Assembly (NCBI RefSeq): GCF_001687585.2
Contig: NZ_CP016537.2
Coordinates: forward strand, 716,001 to 780,000
Direction: 5' to 3'
Origin: Planococcus halocryophilus
GTDB taxonomy: Bacteria; Bacillota; Bacilli; Bacillales_A; Planococcaceae
DNA: 64,000 nt
The stretch's first letter is position 1, and every line of letters starts with the position of its first letter. The position numbers and the translations under genes are program-made. Of the stretch, positions 25,438-34,288 are shown one piece after another. The notes under the pieces were generated by a model. The model was not told where the DNA came from, did not search any database, and was given only the letters and a program-made list of their open reading frames with translations.

Positions 25438-26586
25438 TTATTTAATGATATCAAATTCAATAATTTGTTCTTCAGCAAGTGTTTCATAACTATTAATGTC
25501 TCTAGATTCACTTAATACAATACGTATTTTTTCTACTTTAGAAGGCTCGGTTTTAATGACAACGCCAACTTCACCATCTTTACTGACGGGACCATAGTAA
25601 TCAGCATCTTGAGCTTCGTCATAATCGATAAAATCTTTCCAATCGTAGGCAATGTCAAATTTCTCTTGTTTACCCTCTGCGAATAAAACCACTTCATTAA
25701 TGCCATTAAAAGCGACATCTTTCTCGATTGTATTCTCTGCATTAAATTTAATATAAAAGTAATTGAATTCATCATCTACCGGTTCGTCCGTATACATATT
25801 GTTAATATCGAATTGTTGATCTTCTGATACATTCATAGCCTTTTTAAAAGATAATTCTTCCAAGGTTATATTTATGGGGGTTGCCTCGTATATTTTATTC
25901 TCAGCGACCACTGAAAGGGTTTCGAAAGTTTGTTCAGGCTGTTCTCCTGAAGTTTCGTTGCTCGTCACATCGGCATCTTCTTCACCAAACATATCTTCTA
26001 ATTGTGAGATGTTTGCGAAAAGTGCTTCTTCTAAGTTTTCATCGTCAATAATTTTGAATTTGTCATTTTCATCTTTTTCTAAGTTGAATTCAACTGTTCG
26101 GGTAACGAGTGCAGCATCTTCAGCTGTAATATACTTGATCATAATTTTTTTAGCCATTTCTTCAAATGCTTTTTCAGTTTCAGGAGTATCCTCTTCAAAC
26201 GCATTCGCAAATGCTAAGGGCATAATTTCAGCCATCGTGCTCGTCATAACGAGACCCATATCAAGTGAAGTGATCTCCGCTTTTACAACAGCTTTATCTT
26301 CATCAACCGATACTTCTTCAGGCTTTTCAAATTCATATTCTTTCGAAATGCTTTCAATCATCTTTATAGCAAGTTCTTCATCTTCCTTGTCTATGTCCTC
26401 TTGGACAGTACTGAGGCTATCGGTACCACCTTGAACAAATGTACCTGCTTTTTCAAAATTATTTTTTTGAATTGCGGATAAAAATTCATCAACTGTAGAA
26501 CTTGGGTTTTCTGCTCCACAGGCAGATAAAAAGGATAAGATTATTGCACTAAACAATAAAAGGGTTAAAATTCTTTTCTTTGTCAT
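25438..26586 (-). CDS. Secreted lipoprotein, DUF4878/DUF5105-like
   Basis: A 382-residue lipoprotein with a basic N-terminus, hydrophobic helix and lipobox ending at Cys23 (SFLSACGAEN). Residues 30-195 resemble the NTF2-like lipoprotein domain of the DUF4878/DUF5105 kind (VDEFLSAIQKNNFEKAGTF). A Ser/Thr/Glu-rich link near 205-220 leads to a beta-rich C-terminal part (230-382) that is like DUF4352-type domains. The mature protein is strongly acidic. Function is unknown; stress-responsive or adhesion roles have been proposed for relatives. GAGAGG precedes the ATG. Confidence 0.7.
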   Translation of the reverse strand: MTKKRILTLLLFSAIILSFLSACGAENPSSTVDEFLSAIQKNNFEKAGTFVQGGTDSLSTVQEDIDKEDEELAIKMIESISKEYEFEKPEEVSVDEDKAVVKAEITSLDMGLVMTSTMAEIMPLAFANAFEEDTPETEKAFEEMAKKIMIKYITAEDAALVTRTVEFNLEKDENDKFKIIDDENLEEALFANISQLEDMFGEEDADVTSNETSGEQPEQTFETLSVVAENKIYEATPINITLEELSFKKAMNVSEDQQFDINNMYTDEPVDDEFNYFYIKFNAENTIEKDVAFNGINEVVLFAEGKQEKFDIAYDWKDFIDYDEAQDADYYGPVSKDGEVGVVIKTEPSKVEKIRIVLSESRDINSYETLAEEQIIEFDIIK

Positions 26587-26730
26587 ACGTATTACATCCT
26601 CTCTTCTTACCTAATTTCAAATACAGTAAATGTTATCATTTATTGGTTTATATTGTAAGAGTCAAGAAAAAGAAAGTTATTTAGTGTTATTTTCTTTAGA
26701 CAAAAAATTGATTTTATTAAAGAGAAGAAA

Positions 26731-26771
26731 AAAGACTTTCCCAAGCCCAGTTGGACAATGGAAAAGTCTTT
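26731..26771 (-). terminator. Terminator of the GntR/ABC operon
   Basis: AAAGACTTTCC pairs with GGAAAAGTCTTT (one bulge), with an 18-nt loop and T-rich end on the minus strand. Confidence 0.75.
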
Positions 26772-26777
26772 AACGAT

Positions 26778-27488
26778 TTACAATTTTATCGTGATTCTTC
26801 TAGTTAAAATTCTTATAAATAGGAGCAACAGAGATATCAATATCAATGATCCGCTCACAGATAGAATAATACTAGCACCGACAGAGTTATAGGGGATCCA
26901 AGGTACGACAGAATTGTTTACCCAAAAAAAGCTATTGAGACTTAGCGCAGCGATCGCAATCGCGATAAAACCAAATCCAATGACCCAGCCAAAGCGATAA
27001 TAGCCAAGCCCAATTAACCAGCCAATCAAATAATAAGTAGTGACATTCAAGAAAAACGTAAATGTGGCTAACAACCATCCAGATGATAAATCGAATACTG
27101 TATCTGTATTCGTATTGATAGGTAATGCCGCAAAACTAGAGATCAAGTATTCAATGCCAGTAATCGCAATAGGAATAAGAGTGACCACTAATGCTAAAGC
27201 AAAAACTGAAATGACTGTCCCAATATAAAGGTCTTTACGAGTAATGCCTTGTTGAACAAATTGTCCCATAAATCCATAGGCTAAAATAATCCCGCAGACT
27301 AACAGGAAAATAGCGACAGAATAACTCGAGAAGACGAAAAACTCTTGAATGCGTGCATCGTTTATTGCCACAATTACCAACCCAATAATATGAGCAATAG
27401 TGACAAAAGAGAAAAACCACAAGCTCCATTTTAACTGTTCTGTAAAGAGGTCAACTGCGACTTTGGGATAAAGTTTAACTGGCTTCAT
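26778..27488 (-). CDS. ABC transporter permease, six-helix
   Basis: A 236-residue membrane protein with six hydrophobic segments and a short basic tail (RILTRRITIKL). It starts two bases after the ATPase gene stop, with GAGGAGG before its ATG, so it is the membrane half of that ABC system. No substrate can be named. The arrangement GntR-ATPase-permease matches YtrA-type operons that respond to cell-wall antibiotics, and relatives act in peptide-antibiotic resistance, which is an inference here. Confidence 0.8.
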   Translation of the reverse strand: MKPVKLYPKVAVDLFTEQLKWSLWFFSFVTIAHIIGLVIVAINDARIQEFFVFSSYSVAIFLLVCGIILAYGFMGQFVQQGITRKDLYIGTVISVFALALVVTLIPIAITGIEYLISSFAALPINTNTDTVFDLSSGWLLATFTFFLNVTTYYLIGWLIGLGYYRFGWVIGFGFIAIAIAALSLNSFFWVNNSVVPWIPYNSVGASIILSVSGSLILISLLLLFIRILTRRITIKL

Positions 27489-27489
27489 G

Positions 27490-28362
27490 TTAATGTGCCT
27501 CCTCTGTTAAATGAATAAACAGGTCTTGCAAAGATAGGGGGCCAACTGCTAAACCTTGGTCTTGTGCTGAAAGCCGATCTTCTTCGCTTAATGCGCCGTA
27601 AGTCATTACCGATTTAGTATCGCCAAGTTTTTGCTCGTTCAAGATTTTCCTGCCAGACACAAAAGCATCGACCCGGTCTACAGCTCCTGTAATCGAAACG
27701 CCTTGAGTAGAAATAGTTTCATAATCATTATCCAGCAGCAAACGACCTTCATGAATAATGACGACATGGTCAAAAAGATAATCCATTTCTGAAACGAGAT
27801 GAGTTGAAAGAATAAAGGTTCGAGGATACTCTGCTTGATCTGCTAAAAGTTCTTCGTAAAAAATTACGCGTGTCGGGGCATCCATTCCAAGATAAACTTC
27901 ATCGAAGATAGTAAGTGGTGTACGGCTTGCGAGACCAATCACCACGTTTAATGCTGCCTGCATACCTTTAGACAATTTGTTAATCGGCTTATCTAATGGT
28001 AGCTTAAAGCGCTTTAGCAAACGATGTGCATAGTCTTTATCAAAGTTCGGTCTATAGCGTTCCGAAAACTTCAGTATTAATGGAATATTCTCATATTCTT
28101 CTTCATAATTTTTGGTGTAAATAAACGAAACTTGTTGCATTTTATCAGCGTTTTCAAAGACAGGTTCTCCATCAATTTCTACTTGTCCTGTAGTCGGTTC
28201 TCGAAATGCGGCTAGCAAGGAAAGAAGGACAGTTTTACCAGCACCATTACGTCCAATAAGACCATAAATCTTACCCGGTTCAAATGTTAGGGAAATATCT
28301 TTTAACGCTTCTGATTTTCGGAATTTCAATGTAACATTGCTCAATTTACCTTCGGTAGCCAT
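27490..28362 (-). CDS. ABC transporter ATPase
   Basis: A 290-residue nucleotide-binding subunit. Walker A is GLIGRNGAGKTVLL near residue 35. The signature motif is divergent (LSKGMQAAL instead of LSGGQ). Walker B is LTIFDEVYLGMD, followed by the His switch in LSTHLV. The C-terminal third is an accessory region. The ATG at 28362 overlaps the last base of the regulator stop (TGATG), so the two are coupled; the TTG one codon upstream is unlikely. Export of an antimicrobial or membrane homeostasis is plausible. Confidence 0.85.
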   Translation of the reverse strand: MATEGKLSNVTLKFRKSEALKDISLTFEPGKIYGLIGRNGAGKTVLLSLLAAFREPTTGQVEIDGEPVFENADKMQQVSFIYTKNYEEEYENIPLILKFSERYRPNFDKDYAHRLLKRFKLPLDKPINKLSKGMQAALNVVIGLASRTPLTIFDEVYLGMDAPTRVIFYEELLADQAEYPRTFILSTHLVSEMDYLFDHVVIIHEGRLLLDNDYETISTQGVSITGAVDRVDAFVSGRKILNEQKLGDTKSVMTYGALSEEDRLSAQDQGLAVGPLSLQDLFIHLTEEAH

Positions 28363-28745
28363 CAAACTTCACGTCCTTTCGTGTTTTTGATCAGTCTGAT
28401 GATTTCAACTTGCGTAATGCCAAGCTTATTTGCTTCTTGAACAAGACCTTGGACGTAATTAGCGACAAATGCCTCTTTTCGTTGTCCCATCAAGGTTTGT
28501 TTAGCGCCTTCTGCGACAAACATGCCAATTCCTCTTTTCTTATATAAAATACCTTCTTCTACCAACTGGTTGATCCCTTTAGAAACGGTAGCATGATTAA
28601 TTTTATAAAAGCTGACAAGTTGATTGGTTGACGGTGCTTGATCGCCTTCTTTTAGTTGATCATTCACGATTTGGTCTTCGATTAATTCACGAACTTGCAA
28701 AAAAATCGGCTTATTCGAATCAAACACATTACTCACTAAAAACAC
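28362..28745 (-). CDS. GntR regulator, YtrA subfamily
   Basis: A 127-residue protein with a winged helix in residues 10-75 (IFLQVRELIEDQIVN, STNQLVSFYKINHATVSKG) and only a short C-terminal helix region, which is the size of the YtrA subfamily. These repress their own ABC operon. It is first in the operon 28745-26778, and the inverted repeat at 28769-28792 just upstream is its likely operator. GGAGGTG lies about 6 nt before the ATG. Confidence 0.88.
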   Translation of the reverse strand: MFLVSNVFDSNKPIFLQVRELIEDQIVNDQLKEGDQAPSTNQLVSFYKINHATVSKGINQLVEEGILYKKRGIGMFVAEGAKQTLMGQRKEAFVANYVQGLVQEANKLGITQVEIIRLIKNTKGREV

Positions 28746-28768
28746 CTCCTTAACTAATAGAGTAGTAA

Positions 28769-28792
28769 GGTTATATACTTATATGTATAACC
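28769..28792 (-). promoter_or_regulatory. Likely YtrA-type operator
   Basis: GGTTATA and TATAACC arms are 10 nt apart, 24 nt upstream of the GntR start codon. Position and symmetry fit autorepression. Confidence 0.55.
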
Positions 28793-28871
28793 ATATTACT
28801 TTATAAAGATTCAGTCAAATTATTATCGTAATTTTCTGAAATTTATTTTTGTGAAAATGACAACAAAAAAA

Positions 28872-28903
28872 TTCCCCATCTACTTACTACTTGAGATGGG
28901 GAA
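28872..28903 (-). terminator. Terminator of the MFS exporter gene
   Basis: TTCCCCATCT pairs with AGATGGGGAA around a 12-nt loop; a T run follows on the minus strand. Confidence 0.85.
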
Positions 28904-28941
28904 AAAGAATAGATTACTAGGAGAAGTTCAATAGAAATACG

Positions 28942-30435
28942 TTACTCAATCTTATCTGCAAGTTTTTCTTTGCTCATCAAAAATGCTGACAAAAGTGCAA
29001 GAAAAGCAGGAACGATAGCCCAAAAGAAAGTACTTGATATAGAAGAAGATAAAGCAGCTATTAATTGATCTGTAATTTCGGAAGGGATGTTCGCACGTGC
29101 TTCAGGAGAAAGTAGTGCACGAGAATCACCTGAAAACTTGGCTGCCTCTGCACCGAAACTTTCCGTTAAGTTTCGCGTGAACAATTGGCTTTGGATAATC
29201 CCAAAAACCGTAATACCAATGGTCATACCGAATGTTCGCAAAAAGCTGACCGTGGACGTTGCCGCACCACGCTTCCGAATCGAAAATGGATGGATTGCGG
29301 CTGAAGGAATCACCGAGAACGATGCGCCAATGCCAAGTCCAACGAGAATCATAAATAGCACAACCATAAATCTAGAAGTATCAATAGATAATGTTGCAAG
29401 CAAAATCATTCCGACTGTCAATAAAGCAAGTGTAGGAATCAAGAACGAGCGATAGTTAAACTTAGTCATCAAAGCCCCGCCGATAGAAGCACTAACAACT
29501 GACCCGACCATCATAGGAAGTAGAACAAATCCTGCATTCGTCGCGTCGCCACCTTGAACGCCTTGAATATAGAAAGGAATGTAAACAGAAGCGGTAATGA
29601 AAGCGGCCCCGCTAAATATAGAGATAAGTCCGCTTGTTGCAAACAAGCGCTCTTTAAACATACTAAAGTCGATAACAGGTTCTGCCGCGCGACGCTCAGC
29701 TATGATAAAGATAGTTGTTAACACTGCAAAGCTAGCGAATAAGCCGAAGCTTTGAGGAGACACCCAAGCGAATTCTTTGCCACCGAGTTCAACTGCGAAC
29801 ATTAAGGAGACAACAGCACCCACTAAAGTAAAAGCGCCAAGCCAGTCGATTTTTTGCTTAGCATGTTCGAGAGACTCTTTATAGAAAAATGCGACCATGA
29901 TAAAAGCGATTAAACCAAGGGGAATGTTGATATAAAAAACCCAAGTCCAATTGATGTATTCTGTAATATAAGCGCCAAGTAATGGTCCGAAGACACTGGA
30001 AATGCCAAATACAGCACCGAACATGCCACTCATTTTGCCGCGATGTTTTAAAGGAACAACATCAAACATAATCGTGAATGCAATTGGCATTAACGCGCCG
30101 CCACCAATTCCTTGAATCGCGCGGTAAATGATCAATTCATTGATGGTGTCGGCAGTACCACATAGAACCGATCCAATCATAAAGACGACCAAACCAAAAA
30201 TGAAAAATCGTTTACGTCCGTACATATCCGACAGTTTACCGAAAATTGGCATCCCTGCCATTTGCGCTACTAAATAAGCTGAGGTAACCCAAACAAATTT
30301 ATCCACTCCGCCAAGTTCTCCTACAATTGATGGAAGAGCTGTAGTGACAATTGTGTTATCCATCGCTGCTACTAAAATGGCTAGCAGCAATCCGCCGATG
30401 ACCACTTTAATATTACTTTGCTTTTTGTTATACAT
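28942..30435 (-). CDS. MFS multidrug exporter, DHA2 family (14 helices)
   Basis: A 497-residue transporter of the EmrB/QacA type. Motif A GKLSDMYGRKRFF, motif C-like FGPLLGAYITEYINWTW, and the DHA2 segment ALPSIVGELGG are visible, with length for 14 helices. Proton-driven export of drugs or cations is expected. It is monocistronic, with no adjacent TetR/MarR gene, although a palindrome about 255 nt upstream (30690-30701) might bind such a regulator. GAGGG lies 8 nt before the ATG. Confidence 0.88.
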   Translation of the reverse strand: MYNKKQSNIKVVIGGLLLAILVAAMDNTIVTTALPSIVGELGGVDKFVWVTSAYLVAQMAGMPIFGKLSDMYGRKRFFIFGLVVFMIGSVLCGTADTINELIIYRAIQGIGGGALMPIAFTIMFDVVPLKHRGKMSGMFGAVFGISSVFGPLLGAYITEYINWTWVFYINIPLGLIAFIMVAFFYKESLEHAKQKIDWLGAFTLVGAVVSLMFAVELGGKEFAWVSPQSFGLFASFAVLTTIFIIAERRAAEPVIDFSMFKERLFATSGLISIFSGAAFITASVYIPFYIQGVQGGDATNAGFVLLPMMVGSVVSASIGGALMTKFNYRSFLIPTLALLTVGMILLATLSIDTSRFMVVLFMILVGLGIGASFSVIPSAAIHPFSIRKRGAATSTVSFLRTFGMTIGITVFGIIQSQLFTRNLTESFGAEAAKFSGDSRALLSPEARANIPSEITDQLIAALSSSISSTFFWAIVPAFLALLSAFLMSKEKLADKIE

Positions 30436-31069
30436 CCTATTTTCCCTCGATTCTTATTAACTGATGAAAAACTATACATAGCATAATCCTCTTCTTACTA
30501 AAAACACAAATTCAAACAGCAATAGCTTAAGAAACATGATTAGGTTACGCTTCGATGGGTAAACAACAAGTAAATCTTTGGAAGCAGAGTGATAAGAATT
30601 ACGAGAAAAGGGACAGCAGGAAGAATACAGGACCAGCAGTCAGCACCTACTAAAGAATAATGATCAATCCGATTTTATAACAAACTATTCGAACTAGTTC
30701 GTTATTTTCATTTACAAATATTGTTTTCTGTATTACAGTGACAATAAGAAACGCATCAGAACATGAAGGCGTTTGTTTTCTATGATTAACTTTGAACCTT
30801 ACCTCTCAATGCTGCCTAGTCTGCCAAAACTTCTTTTCTGAAGCTTTGTTCGTAGATAAAAGCCAGTTCATCCAGACAAGCAGTTTCGCTGTTGTCTTTT
30901 TGGGCTGGCTTTTTTGTATGGTAGTTATACGGAAAGTGGATGTGGAAAATGCCAAGGGCAATGAAAGACATCAAAATACACAAACCATCCACCAAATCCA
31001 GGTGGACATAGGGAGGACGTTTAAGGCGGATAGTTCACACAGCAATCATAAAAAAAGGGGCGATCGATC
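30436..31069. other. Divergent intergenic region with two structural signals
   Basis: No gene could be supported. CGAACTAGTTCG at 30690-30701 is a perfect 12-bp palindrome and a possible operator. A long hairpin at 30858-30913 ends in T residues about 155 nt before the acyl-CoA dehydrogenase ATG. The last 150 nt contain a startless open frame without family resemblance. Confidence 0.5.
30858..30915 (+). terminator. Extended hairpin with T run upstream of acyl-CoA dehydrogenase
   Basis: AAAAGCCAG pairs with CTGGCTTTT, and inside it AGACAAgCAG pairs with CTGTTGTCT around TTTCG. A T run follows. It is either the terminator of an unseen rightward transcript or an attenuator in the leader of the downstream gene. 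Confidence 0.6.
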
Positions 31070-32278
31070 ATGGACTTTTCATTTACACAAGAACAGGAAA
31101 TGCTACGAAATACAACACGCGGATTTGTGGATAAAGAAATTATGCCGTTTATCGAAGAATGGGACCGTACAGGTAAATCAGATCCTGCCATTTACGGTAA
31201 ACTCGCAGACCTTGGATTGATGGGCGTTTGCATTCCAGAAGCTTACGGCGGCAGTGGCATGGATTATAATTCGCTCGCAATTGTTTGCGAAGAACTTGAA
31301 CGTGGGGACACGGCATTTCGCACCGCCGTTTCAGTTCATACGGGGTTGAATAGCTTGACCATTCTTCAATGGGGAACAGAAGAACAAAAGCAGCGATATT
31401 TAATCCCGCAAGCGAAAGGCGAGAAAGTCGGAGCTTTTGGATTGACGGAACCAAGTGCTGGGTCAGATGTGGCAGCGATGAAATCGACCGCTGTAATGCA
31501 AGGCGATCATTATTTGCTAAACGGACAGAAAACTTGGATTTCGTTATGCGATGTAGCAGATCATTTTATCGTATTTGCTTATACAGGTAACCAGACAGAA
31601 AAACATAGTGCCATTTCTGCATTTATTGTCGAACGCACATGGCCAGGATTTTCTTCTAAAGCGATTAAAGGCAAACACGGAATTCGCGCAGGTAATACCG
31701 GGGAACTGTTTTTCGAAGATGTCAAAGTACCAAAAGAGAATTTGCTAGGGAAAGAAGGAGAAGGATTTAAAATCGCGATGTCAGCGCTCGATAATGGACG
31801 ATTCACCGTTGCTGCAGGAGCGGTGGGACAAATCATGGCATGCTTAGAAGCGAGTGTGAGTTATTGCCGACAACGTCAAACATTCGGCAAAGAAATCGGA
31901 CGTCATCAGCTTGTTCAACAAATGATTGCGAACATGGAAGCTGGATTTCAAATGAGCCGTCTGCTCGTTTATCGTGCGGGTGAGCTGAAAAATCAAGGGA
32001 AACGCAATACACGCGAAACCTCATTGGCGAAGTGGCAAGCATGTGACTTTGCCTATAAAGCAGCAGATGATGCTTTTCAAATTCACGGCGCTTATGGTTA
32101 TTCCGATGAATATCCAGTGAGTCGCTATTTACGTAACTCGAAAGCACCAGTTATTTATGAAGGAACACGTGAAATCCATACCATTATGCAAGCAGAATAT
32201 GCTTTAGGTTATAAAGAAGATAAAACCCTATCACACACATTGCCAGCTTGGGAACAGCAAAACAGTGCCAGTGAATAA
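31070..32278 (+). CDS. Acyl-CoA dehydrogenase
   Basis: A 402-residue flavoenzyme that introduces the alpha,beta double bond into acyl-CoA and passes electrons to ETF. All three acyl-CoA dehydrogenase domains are present: GLTEPSAGSD for FAD, the helix with GRFTVAAGAVGQ, and the catalytic base Glu364 in VIYEGTREIH. An Arg in FRTAVSVHTGL matches the place of the carboxylate-binding Arg of glutaryl-CoA dehydrogenase, so a dicarboxylyl-CoA substrate is possible, though not proven. AAGGGGCG precedes the ATG. No other beta-oxidation gene is adjacent. Confidence 0.9.
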   Translation: MDFSFTQEQEMLRNTTRGFVDKEIMPFIEEWDRTGKSDPAIYGKLADLGLMGVCIPEAYGGSGMDYNSLAIVCEELERGDTAFRTAVSVHTGLNSLTILQWGTEEQKQRYLIPQAKGEKVGAFGLTEPSAGSDVAAMKSTAVMQGDHYLLNGQKTWISLCDVADHFIVFAYTGNQTEKHSAISAFIVERTWPGFSSKAIKGKHGIRAGNTGELFFEDVKVPKENLLGKEGEGFKIAMSALDNGRFTVAAGAVGQIMACLEASVSYCRQRQTFGKEIGRHQLVQQMIANMEAGFQMSRLLVYRAGELKNQGKRNTRETSLAKWQACDFAYKAADDAFQIHGAYGYSDEYPVSRYLRNSKAPVIYEGTREIHTIMQAEYALGYKEDKTLSHTLPAWEQQNSASE

Positions 32279-32492
32279 TGTAAGTGGAAATAGGATTGAC
32301 TGAATTTTCTACTTATACAGATTACCTAAAGGCGACAATCGGTTATACTGTAAGGGAGAAATCTTTGCGTCTTGCATATTCAACAGGAAGCAGTATGAAC
32401 GGTTTGCAGGCTTAATCTTTACAGGTAAAGGGTAATCTTTCAATAAGAAAGACTGCTTGGTAGTCCCAAAAAACCACAAAAAGAGGAGAATA

Positions 32493-33212
32493 ATGATGGA
32501 AATTTTAAAGCGATTTAAAGATATTATGACGAGCAATATTCATGCACTTTTAGACAAGGCGGAAGATCCGGAGAAAATGATTGATCAGTATTTGCGTGAC
32601 TTGAATAGCGACTTGGGTAAAGTGAAATCAGAAACAGCTGCGATTATGGCAGCTGAAAAACGAGAACGCCGTGAACTTGGTGAAGTTGAAAAAGAAATCG
32701 ATGATATGCAGCGCTATGCCGTAAAAGCATTAGAGGCAGGCAATGAAGACGATGCCCGTAAATTTTTGCAGCGTAAAGCAGAGCTTTCGGAAAAACTAAC
32801 AGACAAAAAGACTGCTGTCGAACTAGCAGCTGCTAACACTCAGCAAATGCGCCAAATGCATGACAAGTTGGAAGCGGATATCGGCGAACTTGAATCTCGT
32901 CGCTCAGAACTAAAAGGCAAAGCGGCTGTAGCGAAAACACAAAAACGCATGAACGATTTTGCATCGTCAGCCGATGGAGCAGGCGAACGAATTTCTGCTT
33001 TTGATAAAATGGAACAAAAAATCAACCAGGAGCTTGATAAAGCAAATGCTATGTCCGAATTAAATAAAAGATCGGGAACTGATATTAAAGATTTAGCATC
33101 AAAATACGACAACGACTCATCTGTTGATAACGAGTTGGAATCGCTAAAAGCAGGCATCAATGTAGATGATGAATTAGCAGCATTAAAAACTCAATTAGGC
33201 AAAGACAAATGA
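32493..33212 (+). CDS. pspA: PspA/IM30 (YdjF) membrane-stress protein
   Basis: A 239-residue, almost fully helical protein of the PspA/IM30/Vipp1 family (ESCRT-III-like). The N-terminal amphipathic helix LKRFKDIMTSNIHALLDKA and the following YLRDLNSDLGKVKSETAA are typical. It assembles on the inner membrane face to limit leakage under envelope stress. AGAGGAG precedes two adjacent ATGs (32493 and 32496), either of which could serve. It heads a four-gene set in the order of Bacillus subtilis ydjF-ydjG-ydjH-ydjI. In that species SigW drives it; I could not find a clear SigW promoter here. Confidence 0.92.
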   Translation: MMEILKRFKDIMTSNIHALLDKAEDPEKMIDQYLRDLNSDLGKVKSETAAIMAAEKRERRELGEVEKEIDDMQRYAVKALEAGNEDDARKFLQRKAELSEKLTDKKTAVELAAANTQQMRQMHDKLEADIGELESRRSELKGKAAVAKTQKRMNDFASSADGAGERISAFDKMEQKINQELDKANAMSELNKRSGTDIKDLASKYDNDSSVDNELESLKAGINVDDELAALKTQLGKDK

Positions 33213-33259
33213 TGATTGTTAGACAATATGTTCTTGTGAGCTAAAGGGGGGCGGATAGA

Positions 33260-34288
33260 GTGGTCATTCAATATAAATGTCCAAACTGTGGCTCGGATAT
33301 GGCATACGACAGTGAATCAGGCCATCTTTCCTGTCCGAACTGTGGCAGACAAGATGACATCGAAACATTTCCGGAAATGAATATTATTCGGAAGTTCGAT
33401 CCAGATGAAGCGAAAGAATACCATTGTGAAAACTGCGGAGCGGTTATTTTAACAGAAGCAGAAACCACCGCAACCCATTGTAGTTTTTGTGGTGCACCGG
33501 TGTTATTAGCGGATCGGCTGACGGGTGACTTGGCTCCTGCTAAAGTGATTCCTTTTACCATTAGTAAGGAAGAAGCTGTCGCTGCTTTTAAAAAATGGAC
33601 AAAAAACGGTAGATTAACGCCGAGAGGATTTACAAGTGGAGATCGCATTAAAAAAATGACAGGCATGTATGTGCCATTTTGGTTATATGATATTGAAGGA
33701 AAAGCTGACGTAGCTGCACTCGCAACGAGAGTTCGTAGCTATACGACAGGCGACACGATTTACACAGAGACCGATTTTTATGATGTTCGCCGGGAACTAG
33801 ATCTCAGCTATTTAAAAGTACCAGCAGATGCATCAGAGAAAATGGACGATGAGTTGATGGATAAACTGGAACCTTATAACTACGGAGAGCTGAAAGATTT
33901 TAAAATGCCTTATTTAGCAGGCTATCTTGCGGAAAAATACGATTATGATGATGAAGCATTGTTCTCGCGAATCGAATCGAAAATCGTTCCGTATATCGAT
34001 TCGTATATAGGCAGCACCATTTCAGGATACTCAACCGTTAGCTATACTCAGAAGCAAATTCACACCAACAAAAAAAACGTCTACTATACGCTGCTTCCCG
34101 TATGGATGGTTTATTACGACTTTGATAACAAAGAACATACTTTTGCGATGAACGGTCAAACCGGTAAAGTGGTCGGCAAGCCACCGATTAGTGCATTCAA
34201 AGTCATAGCCTGGTTCACGGCAATCGCAGCTTCCACATTTGCTATCGTAAAAGCAATTTCGTTTGCTGTGGGAGGTGTTTTTTGGTGA
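33260..34288 (+). CDS. ydjG: YdjG-like zinc-ribbon membrane protein
   Basis: A 342-residue protein beginning with two zinc ribbons (YKCPNCGSDM with LSCPNCGRQD, then YHCENCGAV with HCSFCGAPV). A long soluble part with repeated Tyr/Asp-rich strands follows, and a C-terminal hydrophobic segment or pair (AWFTAIAASTFAIVKAISFA). The start is GTG 33260 after AAAGGGGGG. It corresponds to YdjG, reported to act with YdjH in bringing PspA to the membrane. Its stop overlaps the next start (GTGA). Confidence 0.85.
   Translation: MVIQYKCPNCGSDMAYDSESGHLSCPNCGRQDDIETFPEMNIIRKFDPDEAKEYHCENCGAVILTEAETTATHCSFCGAPVLLADRLTGDLAPAKVIPFTISKEEAVAAFKKWTKNGRLTPRGFTSGDRIKKMTGMYVPFWLYDIEGKADVAALATRVRSYTTGDTIYTETDFYDVRRELDLSYLKVPADASEKMDDELMDKLEPYNYGELKDFKMPYLAGYLAEKYDYDDEALFSRIESKIVPYIDSYIGSTISGYSTVSYTQKQIHTNKKNVYYTLLPVWMVYYDFDNKEHTFAMNGQTGKVVGKPPISAFKVIAWFTAIAASTFAIVKAISFAVGGVFW

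Noticed and set aside
30792-31220. Rightward ORF overlapping the start of the acyl-CoA dehydrogenase gene
   Set aside because: It reads through the hairpin at 30858-30915 and into the dehydrogenase in another frame, with no family resemblance or ribosome-binding site.
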